A stretch of 64,000 nt of DNA from Cryptomeria japonica (lineage: Eukaryota > Streptophyta > Pinopsida > Cupressales > Cupressaceae). The translations under genes were made by a program, and so were the position numbers. Every line of letters starts with the position of its first letter. Position 1 is the first letter of the stretch. The stretch spans positions 572,972,252 to 573,036,251 of the forward strand of contig NC_081405.1 in assembly GCF_030272615.1 (NCBI RefSeq), written 5' to 3'. Below, in pieces: positions 46,861 to 59,133 of the stretch. A model generated the notes under the pieces. That model ran no database searches. It saw only the letters and a program-made list of their open reading frames with translations, and had not been told where the DNA came from.

Positions 46861-47640
46861 TAAAGGTACATTTCATCATTGAACCAAGTGGTGTTTAAAG
46901 TGCGGCCTTCAAATGTTGATGTCTAATTAATAGAATGATAGAAAATATATGTTAATAAAGAACTCTTCTAAAATTGATGGAAATTTTGCCTCCACAAACC
47001 AAGTTAAAAAAATAAGCAAAGGTGAAAAAATTCCTAATGATTATGATTCTTTTTTGAGGTGGGTCAACTAATTTGAAAATGGATCTTTTTTATGATGAAA
47101 TAATTAGTTGCCTCTTCATCCAATTAATGAAAAACGTGTTTCAAAAGTTCATTAGGTAGTTCACTTTTCATTAGATTTGGAGCATGAGCAGCTTGTATAA
47201 AGGCGACATCAAACGACAATGTTTTTCGAGTTTTGACAAGAAGTATTTTTCGAGTTTTGACAAAAAGTACATTTCATCATTGAACTGAGTGGTGTTAATA
47301 GTGTAGTCTTCAAACCTTGATGTTAAATTAATAGAACCAAAGAAAATATATGTTAATAGATGAAAATTTTAACTACTCAACCCAAGTTCAAAAAAATGAA
47401 AAAAAAAAACCCAAAATCATAATTTTTTTTTAAGGTGGACCAACTAATTTGAAAATGGATCCTTGTCATGATCAAATAATTAGTTGCCTCTTCATCAAAT
47501 TAACGAAAGACTAGTTTCAAAGTTTACAAGCTAGTTCACTTTTCATATTAGGAGCACCACCAACTTGTATAGAGGCATAAAATGACTATGTTTTTTGAGT
47601 TTTGATAAAATTGTAGCTTGTCATAGGTTGCAAACTTGAA
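46861..47640. repeat. Tandem duplication of about 400 bp
   Basis: GTACATTTCATCATTGAAC at 46866 recurs at 47268. The two copies align through AAAATATATGTTAATA, CCAACTAATTTGAAAATGGATC, AATAATTAGTTGCCTCTTCATC and TAGTTCACTTTTCAT to the end CGAGTTTTGA / TGAGTTTTGA. They differ by many substitutions and small indels, so the duplication is old. It carries no coding potential. Confidence 0.88.
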
Positions 47641-48306
47641 TACCATGATGATATTAATAAATTTTGTGGTGAGCACTACAACCACCCTAGTGATTCATAA
47701 TGATTGAGGTGAACCCTCATCCTCTCTTTAGTGCAATCAATAAGTTTTCTATAGGACAAGAATAAGGTTGGAATGCAAAGGGTTTTTTGTTTGTTCAATT
47801 CGAATTCTTGATATTAGTTTGCATGCCCAAGCTCGAATAAGCTGTGGAAGAACTCTATATCAACCAAATTTGGATGTGAAACAAATGCTTGCACTCATTG
47901 AATGGAGGAAAACTGTAAGCTAAAAAATTCGTACTTTGTAACTATTGTCATATGTTTATGGATTTGTTTTTTGTATATACCTCTAATATTTAAGAATCAT
48001 TTAACCTATTTTATGGCCTCTTTGTTGATCATAGATGAAAGAAACCTAAAAAAATAAAATAGGATCTAATTTTAGTAGATAATTCATTAAGGACACTAAT
48101 GAAAGGGAAATGAGTGTAGCTATATAAAAAATTTCCACATAACCCCATGAGAGAAAAATATGCAAGTAGGTATTCATAATATTTCCACCATACAAAAGAA
48201 CCAAAAAAACTGCCATCAAGATGACACATGATATGACCTAGACAAATCCCCATAAGGGAAAACCCAGCCTCTAAAAGAATCCACACATAAAACATTTATT
48301 GGATAT
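47641..48306. other. AT-rich sequence; right end possibly part of a split LTR
   Basis: No gene is recognised. On minus, 48306-48029 reads like retroelement LTR text (GGGTTTTCCCTTATGGGGATTT). It may be the left part of an LTR whose start lies at 50805 and which the 48307-50661 LTR has split. This is tentative. Confidence 0.3.
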
Positions 48307-50661
48307 TGCTGCTGCTAAGATATGTTTTTGTCTTTGATGTCAACATATTCCTATGTTTTGGTGATCCAGTGATTACAGAGAGTTGATCTGGTTGGTTTAT
48401 CTGTTTGGGATGTTGAATCAACTAGAGATACTTCATTCTTTATTGGTTCCAGTGATCCAAAAGTTTATTTGATCATATCATTTGATTCGGATTGAGGTTT
48501 GGTTTTTCTGTTTAGTGGTTGGCAGAGTCTGGTATTTGATCTGTTGTGCTTCGACCTATGATCATATCTTAAGTTGCAAATTTGGGAGAGTGTTTGGATG
48601 TTCATGTGTATCTTCATTTCAAATGGTTGGTGATTTGGTGCTCCGCAAGTTATCTTTCTAGTCTGAATTATTGTTGTTAAGTATTCTTGAGTGTTAGTGT
48701 GTTGATCGATGAAGATTTGAATAAGTGGTGTTGGTGTAGCTATTACGAATGGTTCTAATGTGTTTGTTGGTGTTTCTTGATTGTGTCCTATTTGTTTTGG
48801 TGGTCAGCATTGATCATTGTGTGAGGTATTGAAGATCTTTTGGGTTCGGTGATATTCTTTGTGTTATGTGGTATTTTCGATGATGTAGCATATTGTGGTT
48901 GATCTTGGCGAGATTTTTGGTGGTGTTGCATGTTCGAGGATTTGATTTGGCTCCATTCTATGTTGTTTATGACATTGTATTGGTCTAGTGGTTTATTTAT
49001 GTATTGTGTGATGTAATTTTGTAATTAGGTATTGAGGGTTTTGGTTGACCTTATAGTAAAGGTTGATGGATTGTATAAATAGGTGTTATATTCATGTAAT
49101 TTCAATATGGTGGTGGTGTCTGCATTATCAAAGAGTGGCATATGTGAGAATAAGAGAATTCATCTTTCGGTGTGATGTATTGAGCACAGATTGTTGCAAA
49201 GCATACAAATGTGCTTAACCGGAATTGCCATCAAGCATTAGCAGATGCTATTCTTTCGGTTCATTTATGATGTAGGAGCACCCGATGGACTTTATGCCTC
49301 CATGAGACAATTTTGTAAATTTGGCTTTAGCATTGTGTTTTGATAATGTAACGAGGTCTTTTAGACCATTTTGGACTTATTTGTATTGAGTTTGAGTCTT
49401 AGGAGGTCATTTGTGGGTTATATGAAAAATATTGTAAAAAGTTGTCATGTTGTCAAATGTTGGCATGCAATTTTGCATTTTTGGTTATATGTGGAAGGTG
49501 AAGGGTCAAGTCATTTAAAAGAGTTGTAAGTTATCATTGTTGGTTGGAAAAGGCATAAATATGGCCTCCAAAACTAATTCCATGAGTTGTTTAAGGTTTT
49601 TGAAGGTTGGAGAAAGATGTAATAAAGAAGAAATTTATTTTTGTAGCATCCTTACATTGGTTTTTTAAAGTTTTTCAGAATTTGCAGTCTAAAACAAGCT
49701 ATTTTACGGACCTTTAATGGTCTTGAATATTGATGACTATAATATATGGATGGAAATATATTTGTTTCTAGTTTCCAAATAGTTTTGTCTCATTAAATTT
49801 TATTGAGTTTTATGTAAGATATGGTGATTTTGGTGAAGGCTGTCCAGTTTAACAGTTTTTGGTGAAGATAACATTCTACAAAATTTGTACTAGTATGGAA
49901 ATTGTTGGTACAATAAAATTTCTCAAACCAATTGGAAAATTTTAACAAATGATTCTAGTTTAATCTAAAGGTGTTTTGGTTCAATTTTATTAAGTCTTTC
50001 AAAAGTTATAAGCAATTCGGTATAGGTTGCTTGGAACCCTACCTAGGGTTAGCAGTTTTGGGAAAAGTATCATAACTTTTGTTTTAACCATTGGATTTGG
50101 CTATAACTTGGAGGAAATGTTTTTATTTTGGATTTCTTAAATATCACCAAAGAGATTGTCTTAATTATGTCTCTAGTGAAAGTTATTAATGACTATTCTC
50201 AAGTGGCATATTTTGTCCTAGTAGGTTGATATGGTTAAAGGGTTACAAAAATCAATCTATTGTGTTGATGTGAATCCTCCCTCTTGCATCAATTTCAACT
50301 GGAAAATAGTCTGAATGCTATTGTAAGGTAGTGAGCCTTCCCTAAGAGTTGTAGCCTTCTGGGTCATCATATTTTGAGCAGTGAGTTCTAGGTAGTGTGC
50401 CTGAATGCATGTGCATTCCCCATTGTAATATTTACACATACTACTACACAATATCATCTTATTGTGGGTAGGTTCCCATCATGGTTTTTCCCTTAACCAG
50501 GTTTTCCACGTCAAAATCTTGGTGTTATGTGTGTTGTTGTTATTGTGTTTATCCTTATTCTTGTTGCAGTTGATTAAATCTAAGATTGTGCTTAAATTGT
50601 TTAATTTGGTGAAAACTGATACACCACCCCCCTCTTAGTTTTCCTTTATTGTTGCTGCCAA
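48307..50661 (+). repeat. Long solo-type Ty1/copia LTR
   Basis: The last 350 bases align well with the end of the solo LTR at 41440-41778: CAGTGAGCCTT, TAGTGTGCCTGAATGCATGTG, the hairpin 50464-50479, TTTTTCCCTTAACCAGGTTTTC and a C-tract with CCTCTTAGTTTTCC. The start TGCTGCTGCTAAG is followed by TTTTTGTCTTTGATGTCAAC (48325), the counterpart of the U3 motif. It is about 2.35 kb, twice the length of its relative; extra sequence lies at about 49300-50300. No TSD could be established. No internal region follows. Confidence 0.7.
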
Positions 50662-50825
50662 CAACATCTAACCAATATACCATACAATTTTATAAGTGGG
50701 CCCATATAAATGTTTAGTGTGGATAAACACATATTTAATGATGCAATACAAATAAAGATTTATTTACATAATTATAATATCTTATATTACATAAGGTGTA
50801 CAACATCCCTTTTCCTAACATCCTC
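50662..50825 (-). repeat. Possible start of another LTR with polypurine tract
   Basis: On minus, a purine-rich GGGAGGATGTTAGGAAAAGGGA (50827-50806) precedes TGTTGTACACCTTATGT, which looks like a polypurine tract and LTR start. The LTR would run leftward into the 48307-50661 LTR that interrupts it. No partner LTR was found. Confidence 0.35.
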
Positions 50826-53800
50826 CCATGTATTGTGTACATTACATAAGGGCCAATCAATTAAATAAATCATCATAGCTATATACAAATCCATGTCAAT
50901 CTCTAGCATTATGCTCCACCAAGATGCTTATGATAACTTCTAGGATGAGCATCATCTCAAGAAATAACTCCTTTCATCCTCCAATATGGCATATATGTAA
51001 GAAAGAAAAAACCAAGATGAAGATGCACCAATCCAAATATCACAAGCATCAAATCCAAGTGATAAAAAGGTTCCAAGCTAAAGAAAAGGAAAAGAAAATA
51101 TAAATGATAATAAAATCCACAAAAATGCTAATACATCTAATATTCCATATCTTCAAAGGTATCAAAAACATCAATGGAACTCATGCTAAAAACATATCCA
51201 ATCTACAAACTATAACCACAAGTTGATTGTGTAAAATCATTAAATGAACCACATACATATCTGGGAACTTTGGGGACTATATGGGTAGCGCCAAATCTAA
51301 AAATAAATCAAGGCATGCCAAGTCTACAAATAAAAAATCATACCATGTTGTGACTAATAATAAAAATTAAATAGTATAAAGAAAAATCACCATGATATAC
51401 ACATACAAAAAAAAATTGCTACATAGTTGCTCACAACCAATCTTCATAACTCTTCCAAGTTTGGAGTCCCCATGTTGTCACTAAAAAATAATGAAATAGA
51501 ATAACAACACATAACCACGAACATAGTGATCACAATGACTCCATATAAACCTTAAATTGAATGTCAAGTGAATATTAACCTCAAAGCATAAACAAAAGTT
51601 AAAGAGAGAAAAAATATAAATCATATTGTGTCCTCCTACTAATGCCTCAAAGTGCTAAGTTGTGCCAAGTAATATCTCCTTCACAAAATGCCAACTAAAT
51701 AGCTTTCACAAGACCAACAATTCAATCTGATATGTCTAACAAAACATGTGCATCTCTTATAATCAACATGGATGTAAGCTTCTCTAACTAAGAAAGATCA
51801 AACTCATCCACTCCAAAACCTAAGAAAAAAATACATGCTATAAGTCCTAAAATATAACTATCTAAGTATTCTAATAATACATCCTCTCATCTAAATGCAA
51901 CATACCAATGCGCCGTTATATAAGGCCAATTCATTGAATCTATATCAACAACAAAAGACTTGTGGATATAGATGGTCCACATCACATTCATTCCACTACA
52001 ACCAATGGGTTGTCCTAACACATGACTATATAACTAATATATCTCAAATGAATGTAGTATGCAAAATCATGATCATACAAGTAACCTCCAAACTAAGATA
52101 ACAAAAAAGATAATATTTAGAACTCAAGAATGAAACACAAAATAAACTCTATATTTTATTTACTCAATAAATTAATAAATGATTTATCATTATTAAGGAA
52201 CAAACAAGAATCAAGGAGATATGACGAACCTCCTTAAATTGAACCACACAACCACTTGTAATAATGAATCAATGGATAGCCCAACCCAATCTTGACAATC
52301 GCATGCATGTTCATGCTATTCTAATAATCAAATATACATGCTAATCCATGATACCATAATCATCGTGTTGTCATTTAATTGCATTCAACTCTCATTCAAA
52401 TGAGAGTCATAGTCTTAGACACATACCAACCATGGCACAAAACAAAAAGATAACTTGTGTATCTATCTCCATCAAAATTAGAAACCTAAAATACATTTAA
52501 AGATGCATAAGGAAGTACAAAATCTAATAAACTATTGTAACATGATATCTATTTTATAAAAATATGTACCATCAATTTTAACCCTCAAAATTTTGGATGC
52601 TCATAGAGTCATACCCTAAATATCAAGAATCTACAAGCACTCAAACAAGTACAAATATCTCTTCTCAATAATATATAAAGCCATCTCATCCACTATCTAG
52701 AAAACTCTATATTCTCTCCATCACTTATTAAAAATTCAAATTTTGATTTTTTATGCCTAAGGTATCCCTTTTTGGTCATTTCAAAGTAATGTTGACTTTA
52801 GGTACCAAATTATAAGACATATAAAAAATTCAATCTATACCATGATGTAACTTACTTTGAAAGAGCTTGTCAATGCCTAAAATTTATCCAAATTAAATAT
52901 CATATGTGATATTTGATCACTTTCTAAAAAATTCTACTCTATTAAGCTCATTGAAATCAACACCTAGTGGCTAGGTGATGTTTAATAAGTAATTCTTCCA
53001 AATAGCTAATAGTGGTGGTGGTGAATGGATGGTTGGCTTGATAGTCCCTTTATGAAATTGTTGAGTCCCAAGGGGACAATTAAATCAACAATCCATGATA
53101 ACAACATATCCAATCTACATACTATAACCTTCTGATGGATCTCATGCTTGGGGTCTTAAAATTTCCATCCATCATTGTTTCATGTAGATGAGAAAAAATA
53201 GATAACATGCTTATATAGATATATGGATTGATTAATACATTAAAATAAATTCTTTTGTAACTATCTATTTTTTAGCATTGCAGATAAATGATGCATAAAA
53301 TATTAAAAATTTAACTCAATCAAGGGAAGAATATGTAAAGAGTACAATGGTTAGCTTGTTCTATTGTAAAACTAATATGTTGTTATATGCATTGTATTCC
53401 CTTTTATGGTTATTTTGGATAAATCAAGCATGTGATAGTAATTTTGTGAATGGATGACCCACATTTAAATGTGGCTTAAAGTTAAAATATTTGGCCAGAT
53501 CGATGAGCTATGGTTGTATGTGTTGGAGAAGCAAAGATCTAGGAATCACATCCAAATTAAATCATTCATAGGGTGTATAAACTAGAAATGAGCCAAATAA
53601 AATTCAACACACCAATTAGGATAAAATTAGATTGATGAAGTATATAATCAAATGAAAACACCATAATTTATACAAGATGGGTGTGAGATGAGAAGGTGAA
53701 AAATGACTATGACTAATCCTCAAAGAGATGAACACATGTGAGCGCATGTGGAGGGTGAGGGAAAAAGTTTCCAACCTCCCCATAAAGTGAGGGAAGAATA

Positions 53801-55082
53801 TCTCCAACCTCTAATGAGGTGAGATGACGAATTTTGTAACCTCATGTGTGCACATGTGGTGAGAGAAAAAAGTGTCTAACCTCAAAAGTGAACTTAACCT
53901 TTAATGTAAAGGTTAATTTACACCTAGCCACTAAGTGTGACTTAAGCCTAGGTGTGGGTTAAGTAAACCTTGCACTCTAACAATATGTATTATAAATTTA
54001 CAATATTTTTAGGATTGCATGTTGTTAGTCAAAAGTTAAGAATAGCTCGAGGGATATAGATTCTACCATTGACTACATATTGTTAGAGTCATCAATGGAT
54101 TCAAGCTCCCAAGATAACTTATAAAACTTAAATTTCTTCCACAAGAGAGTATCAAGAGAAAAATATTTATTGATAATGGAGACAATGGATTGATTCAAGA
54201 TATTAAAATTTACATATGATGTATTTATTATATAGGAAAGGTTGAGAGATAGGAGTTGACAAGATTGTGACACATGTCTTAAGCCTATGCAATGAGATGT
54301 AACTAGTGATAAGATAAGATAAAAAAAGATCTCATGACAACTAGAGACTGCTAGAAATATTCCCAAATCCCTAAGTAAACTTAACATGTAAAAATGTGTG
54401 AAAAAGTTCATAGCTAGGAACTATTTAGGTAATGTACCTTGTTCACACTACAAAAAGGGAAAATACATAGGAAATACCCTTATTCACACCAACACCTCCC
54501 TTAAGTGCAACTTAGGGAAAATATAGACAAATAAAAATGATGTAATGATGATGATGATGATGATGTTCATGAAGATGGGTCTTGACTACTAGGCCATGTT
54601 ATGAACCCATTTGTAAATTTGATCTCTCACAAAGAAGAAAAGGAGAAAAACTAATGGGACATAAATACTCTCAAAAAAGGGAGAATAGATGCAAACAAAT
54701 ATGACAAAATGATTGATGGAGATCTTAAAAACTCGAATAATGATATCTATGAAAAAATTATAATCAAATAACCTATTTTTTAATCTTGACCCCTATCCCT
54801 CAACCCTACACACTAAAGCCTATACCCAATACCCGATAAACCCTACATATTCAACCCTTAACCAAGGGAAATTGGGAGAGATGGTAGGGAAATAAACATG
54901 TTCAATAACAAATATTGTGAAGATAAATCTCTATCCAATAAACTAATCAAAGGATCATATTAAAGGCTTGGATAGTAGTAACAAAAAAAACTGAAATTCA
55001 TATGCAAATCTAAAAATTAAGTTGGCTTAATTGAGGAAAACCCATGATTAGATCCTTCTTTATGACACCAAAAATTAGTTTG
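50826..55082. other. AT-rich sequence without recognisable genes
   Basis: Short frames only. 53880-54000 has LTR-like text on minus (TGTTAGAGTGCAAGG, CACACCTAGGCTTAAGTC) but no partner. ATG is repeated seven times at 54545-54565. Otherwise I see nothing I can name. Confidence 0.4.
54545..54565 (+). repeat. (ATG)7 microsatellite
   Basis: Seven perfect ATG units in a row, in sequence without any open gene. Confidence 0.95.
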
Positions 55083-55341
55083 TTAACCATGCTTAATAAA
55101 CCTATCTAATGTGAACTTATGGAGCAGAAGCGGAAGAGACTGCAGGTGTGGAGATAGGGTTTCAGGGGAGATAGAAGAGGATTCGGAGGATGGAGATGGC
55201 GACGGAGTGACACCTCTTCTCCTCAGTGTGGCCCCCATCAATCTTTTTCTGGGGTGCGTTGGTTGTCGGGGTCTTTGTTTTTTTGGCTCACCCAGATCTT
55301 CTTTATCTTGTTGGTTCTTCATGTTGGCCATTTGGTGGATT
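55083..55341. other. G/T-rich segment left of the composite insertion
   Basis: It is markedly less AT-rich than its left flank, with words such as GGTTGTCGGGGTCTTTG. It has the same texture as 61308-62160 on the far side of the composite copia insertion, so the two were probably one stretch before insertion. On minus, a Ser/Pro-rich frame of 82 codons is open (55331-55083); I do not recognise it. GGATT at 55337-55341 is the possible left target duplication. Confidence 0.4.
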
Positions 55342-56551
55342 TGATTATGTTTTGCATTGATCTTTTGTCATTGATATCAACACTAGATGTTTTGGATGCT
55401 TTACCGACACCCTTCTGGTCTCGGTAGGATGAGTGGTTTCTGGTTGGTTTGGATCCGACATGATCCAGTAGGCTCCAGTATGATTTGGTTGTGGAATTGG
55501 CTTATTCATGATACTCATGTTCAAATTTTGTCAATTGGTTTTAATTCGGTGATTGGATGCTATCCTGTTTGCTTGGAAGCTTGGCTTGCAGTTCTGGTGA
55601 GGGTTTCACCGACAGAGCTTTGATCAAGATCTTTGATGATATGCATAAGTGGTGTTGGTGCAGCTTCTAGTGGAGATTCAAGATGCTGATGGTGATCATG
55701 TTCGAGACTTGGCAGATGGAGATCATTGCTTTAGCGTGTGGACCTATATTGGGTCCCAGTTGATTTAGGCTATGGACCGACTTAATGTAATGTGTGGATT
55801 GGACCTATCGATGTGTTTCTGGGATGTCTTATGTGTTGGATATTATTTGTTTGGTCTAAGACCGACATGTTTTGTAATTATGTAATTGTTTTATTGTCTA
55901 GTGTTCGACATGATTATTTATGGTCGAGGGTTTGTATATATATAGTGTAATATCTCATTGTAGATCATCATGGTATGGGATATAGATATGTAATGTGTGA
56001 ATAATATAATATCATTCAGGTAGAGGATTTGGTCAATCATTGGAGATCGAATTGGGTTTATGTAAGAGGATTTAGTCCTCCGATATAGAGCTTAACCAAA
56101 ACTATACTTAGGCATAGGGGATGCTATCTTTGCAGTTCAATCACTTCTCTAGATTGTAGTATGGATTTGTATGTAGTCAGTGAGACTACTTTTGTGATGA
56201 AAAGTGCGCTCTAGGCTGTTGGCTTTCCTGCAAGTGCAGGCACCTCAATTGTAATTCACATACTTACTGTAGAAGTATTATCTGACTGTGGGTAGGCTTC
56301 CCACCATGGTTTTTCCCATTACTAGGTTTTCCATGTATAAATATTGGTGTCATATGGATGGTATTTATTCCCTTATTATTGTTTATGCTTAATTGGTTTA
56401 ACTGTTATTCTGCTATATGGTTTAAGCATTCTGGTTTTAATGTTTTTAGTTGTGGTATTAAAGTTTTAATTGCTAAATGTTTTGGTAATCCACGACAACT
56501 GATCCACCCCCCCCCTCTCAGTTGTATTTTGGTTATTTGAACTATCTAACA
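55342..56551 (+). repeat. Ty1/copia 5' LTR (family A of the composite)
   Basis: It begins TGATTATGTTTTGC and ends GAACTATCTAACA, 1210 bp. It carries TTTGTCATTGATATCAAC (55365), the hairpin 56288-56304, TTTTTCCCATTACTAGG and the C-tract with CCTCTCAGTTG at 56506. A primer binding site follows two bases later. The copia LTR at 60470 at the other end of the composite belongs to a different family. Confidence 0.85.
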
Positions 56552-56553
56552 AT

Positions 56554-56566
56554 TGGTATCAAAACC
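56554..56566 (+). other. Primer binding site of the composite's left element
   Basis: TGGTATCAAAACC, two bases after the LTR, resembles the initiator methionine tRNA site TGGTATCAGAGC. Confidence 0.8.
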
Positions 56567-56609
56567 TTGGTCCTCTCTATAGAAAGCTTAACCACTTGAG
56601 GAAGATCCT

Positions 56610-57275
56610 ATGGCGCCTAACAATTCAAGTTCATCCAGTTCATATGGAGCTATCTTTCAGAGAGATATTCCTAGGTTTGATGGAACAAATACACAGTATG
56701 GAAGATTGAGATGGAGACTCATCTGAGATGTCTTGGCAAGGAGATTTGGGAGATCACACAGAATGGTGTTACACCTTATAATCCGACATCTGGAAATCCT
56801 CCTTCGACAAAATAGGATAAGGATCTTGAGAATGATTATAGAGAAAGAGAAGCCCTCTTGTGTGAACTTTCTGATCAACAAATAATGAAATTAATTGACA
56901 AATCATTTGGAAAGGTTATATGGGATAAGTTCGAGACTCTTAATGAAGGTTACCCTAAAGAGAATATTGTTAAACTTGATGGTTACTGGGTGAGATATGA
57001 AAACCTGAAGATGGAAGAAGATGAGAGGATTATAGCATTCATCGAAAGGGTAAATGAGATTGTTATGGGAATTCAATGTTGTGGTGGAACTTTGAGTGAA
57101 GATGAAATTATTTCTAAAGTCCTGAGAGCCCTGTCACCACCTTACAAGATGAAGGCTATTGAAATTACTGAGTTAAGAACAATGGCTAATACATCTATCA
57201 ACAAAGATACCTTGGTTGGGAAATTATCTACTTTTGAGCTTGAAGAATTTGGACCCTCTAGAGTTGTGAAGAGTG
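56610..57275 (+). pseudogene. Ty1/copia gag fragment
   Basis: It starts MAPNNSSSSSSYGAIFQRD and soon meets a frameshift (about 56700) and a TAG (56814-56816). From 56858 the UBN2-type gag is open: IMKLIDKSFGKVIWDKFETL, DERIIAFIERVNEIVMGIQ, ALSPPYKMKAIEI and DTLVGKLSTFELEEFGPS. It is cut at 57275 by a minus-strand LTR. The zinc knuckle and pol are missing. It is homologous in order to copia-A residues 60-200. Confidence 0.85.
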
Positions 57276-58124
57276 TGTTAGGATTCCCACAGATACTGAG
57301 AGGGGGAGGGTTGAATTAGTATCTAAATGATATATAGAATTTCTTAACTTAAAACATGCAAAACATATTATAACAGTGTACCGGTATGCAAGAAATAATG
57401 AAATAAATAGAATTAAAAACATCCACATGAAAAGAACACCATGACACAAGGATTTAATGAGGAAACCCAGTGTGGGAAAAACCTCAGTGGGATTTGTTAC
57501 CCACAATATCCACTTACTGGCCAATAAGAGAATATTACTTACAAGAGGGGCCTGCACATGCAGGAAGGTCAACTGCCTAGAGCTCACTACTCAATGGGAA
57601 GTCTCATTGACTTACAATGTGGATTGTACAAATCCAATATCTTGTACTGCTTTACAATAGCATCTATAATGCCTAATCCAGTACCGGTTGCTGCTCTGCT
57701 TCTTACATAAACCCTTTAACCTATATTTTGCATAATAGGTCTACCTTAATATTTTGCTTACATCATTTTCTTTTCTTACTTTTTAAAATGTCTACAATGA
57801 TCTCTTTTATATATAAGAGTCATTTTACAACTTGCCAAGTCGACTTACAAAGTTTTTACAATAATAAACAAAATATAATATAACAAAATATTGTTGACCT
57901 CTGTGCCGGTATACTTTCTTTCTTTGTGCTGGTGCCGGTGTCCTGAGTGCCGGTGTAGAGTGTGATCGTTGATGCCGGTGAACTATCTTGCTGGTGTAAT
58001 GCCTTGCTGGTATAATGCCTTGCCGGTATGATGCCTTGCCGGTGCCATAGGATTGTAAGGTTGCCATCAATGACAAAACCTTCAATCACCTACAATGTCT
58101 CATTGGAGTGTGCATATGCCAACA
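57276..58124 (-). repeat. Ty1/copia 3' LTR on minus (family C)
   Basis: On minus it begins TGTTGGCATATGCACAC and ends GAATCCTAACA, 849 bp. It has TTTTGTCATTGATGGCAACC (near 58067), the hairpin 57487-57504 and a C-tract with CCCCCTCTCAGTATC. Near 57975-58046 a 16-base unit like ATGCCTTGCCGGTATA is repeated about four times. It is sharply joined to the gag fragment on its left. Its 5' partner LTR is absent. Confidence 0.88.
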
Positions 58125-58300
58125 ATTTCCCCCTTTGGCATTGATGGCAACACTCATGAGAAATTTCAAAAAGTGTATCAAAAATGTGAAGTCCAAAAAG
58201 TTACCAAAACTGTGTGCTTCCCCTGAGCATATGATTCCTGTGATACTTGAATTTTCTCATCCCACTACTCCCCCTTTGGCATCAATGACAAAGGTTGTCA
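58125..58300 (-). other. Twin polypurine tracts of element C
   Basis: On minus, ATGCCAAAGGGGGAAAT (58141-58125) touches the LTR. A second, GATGCCAAAGGGGGAGTAG, lies about 140 bases upstream (58285-58267). Each is preceded by CATCA or CATTGATG words. Confidence 0.8.
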
Positions 58301-58395
58301 AGATGTTAGTAGAATTTGTAGTTTCAACCTTGTAACTGAGTAGTTACAATTTGAAATAGATCCACCAAAATCAAGTTTATACTCTCCATAAACTT

Positions 58396-59133
58396 TTAAC
58401 TATCTCTTATTGCTGTCTCTGTTCTTTTAACTGTACCGGTGAGATGTTGCAAATGCTCTGCCGGTGTTTTCTGTCCCTGTATCAATGCCTCAGATATTTC
58501 CTTCCGTAATGATGCTAGATAGTCCAATCTTGGACTCAGTTTTAATCTTAGATGGTTTGCCTTATTCACTATTCTCTCTTTTTCTCTTTCCAATTTAAGT
58601 AATTCTTCCTCAAAAGTTGTTATCTTCTGTTAAAAAATTGATAATGTATTAGGTGAGTTAACAAAATTATTTGCAAGTTTATTAATTTCATCCTGTGCCT
58701 TGCTCATCTTCTTATCTATATCTACAGTCAAAAAGTTTGTCTTACAAGTGTCTTTGTACAGAGTTTTGTATTCTTTCAATAAATTACACAGTTTCGGTAG
58801 AAGTGTGTCAAAATCTCTGGTACAGTTCTTTATCTGCTTATCAAAGAATTTTTGCTTTTCAATTTCCAATTTGTGCTTGAATGTCTCTTCCTTTATTTTC
58901 TCAATGTTCTCTGTGATATATTTACACAAGGTATTAAGTTGTCCTAAAGAATCTTTATTGTCTATATTACAGTTAGGAGCAATTACCTTCAAAATTGGTA
59001 TTGTGTCATCTATTGCCTTATAAGCTTGTGCGTTGCAATCTGTTATCTTTTTAATTGAATCTAATAGTACTTCAGTCACATTAGTTGATTTGTAGCTTGA
59101 TGAGGAACCTACATTCTGAGATCTCCAAGTCAC
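58396..59133 (-). pseudogene. Coiled-coil accessory ORF of element C
   Basis: The frames 59133-58630 and 58593-58396 are in phase and separated by one stop (58629-58627), giving about 245 codons. The protein is Lys/Glu/Ile-rich with heptad-like spacing (for example IEKIKEETFKHKLEIEKQKF) and no gag, protease, integrase, RT or RNase H motif. It lies where the space between pol and the 3' polypurine tract would be. LDSIKKITDCNAQAYKAIDD aligns with LDSIRRITDCNALAFKAVDD in the plus-strand frame at 59500. Similarity continues through NTLCKYI, KTLYKDTCK and QDEINKLANN. I do not know a named family. A structural or RNA/particle-associated role would be guesswork. Confidence 0.75.

Noticed and set aside
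52974-53940. CACCTAGTGGCTAGGTG and its near-complement 950 bp later, possible terminal inverted repeats
   Set aside because: Similarity does not extend beyond about 17 bases, no target duplication is visible, and each is partly self-palindromic.
55083-55331. Ser/Pro-rich minus-strand frame as a gene
   Set aside because: Low-complexity composition, no start context and an abrupt end at the copia insertion; kept only as a G/T-rich segment.
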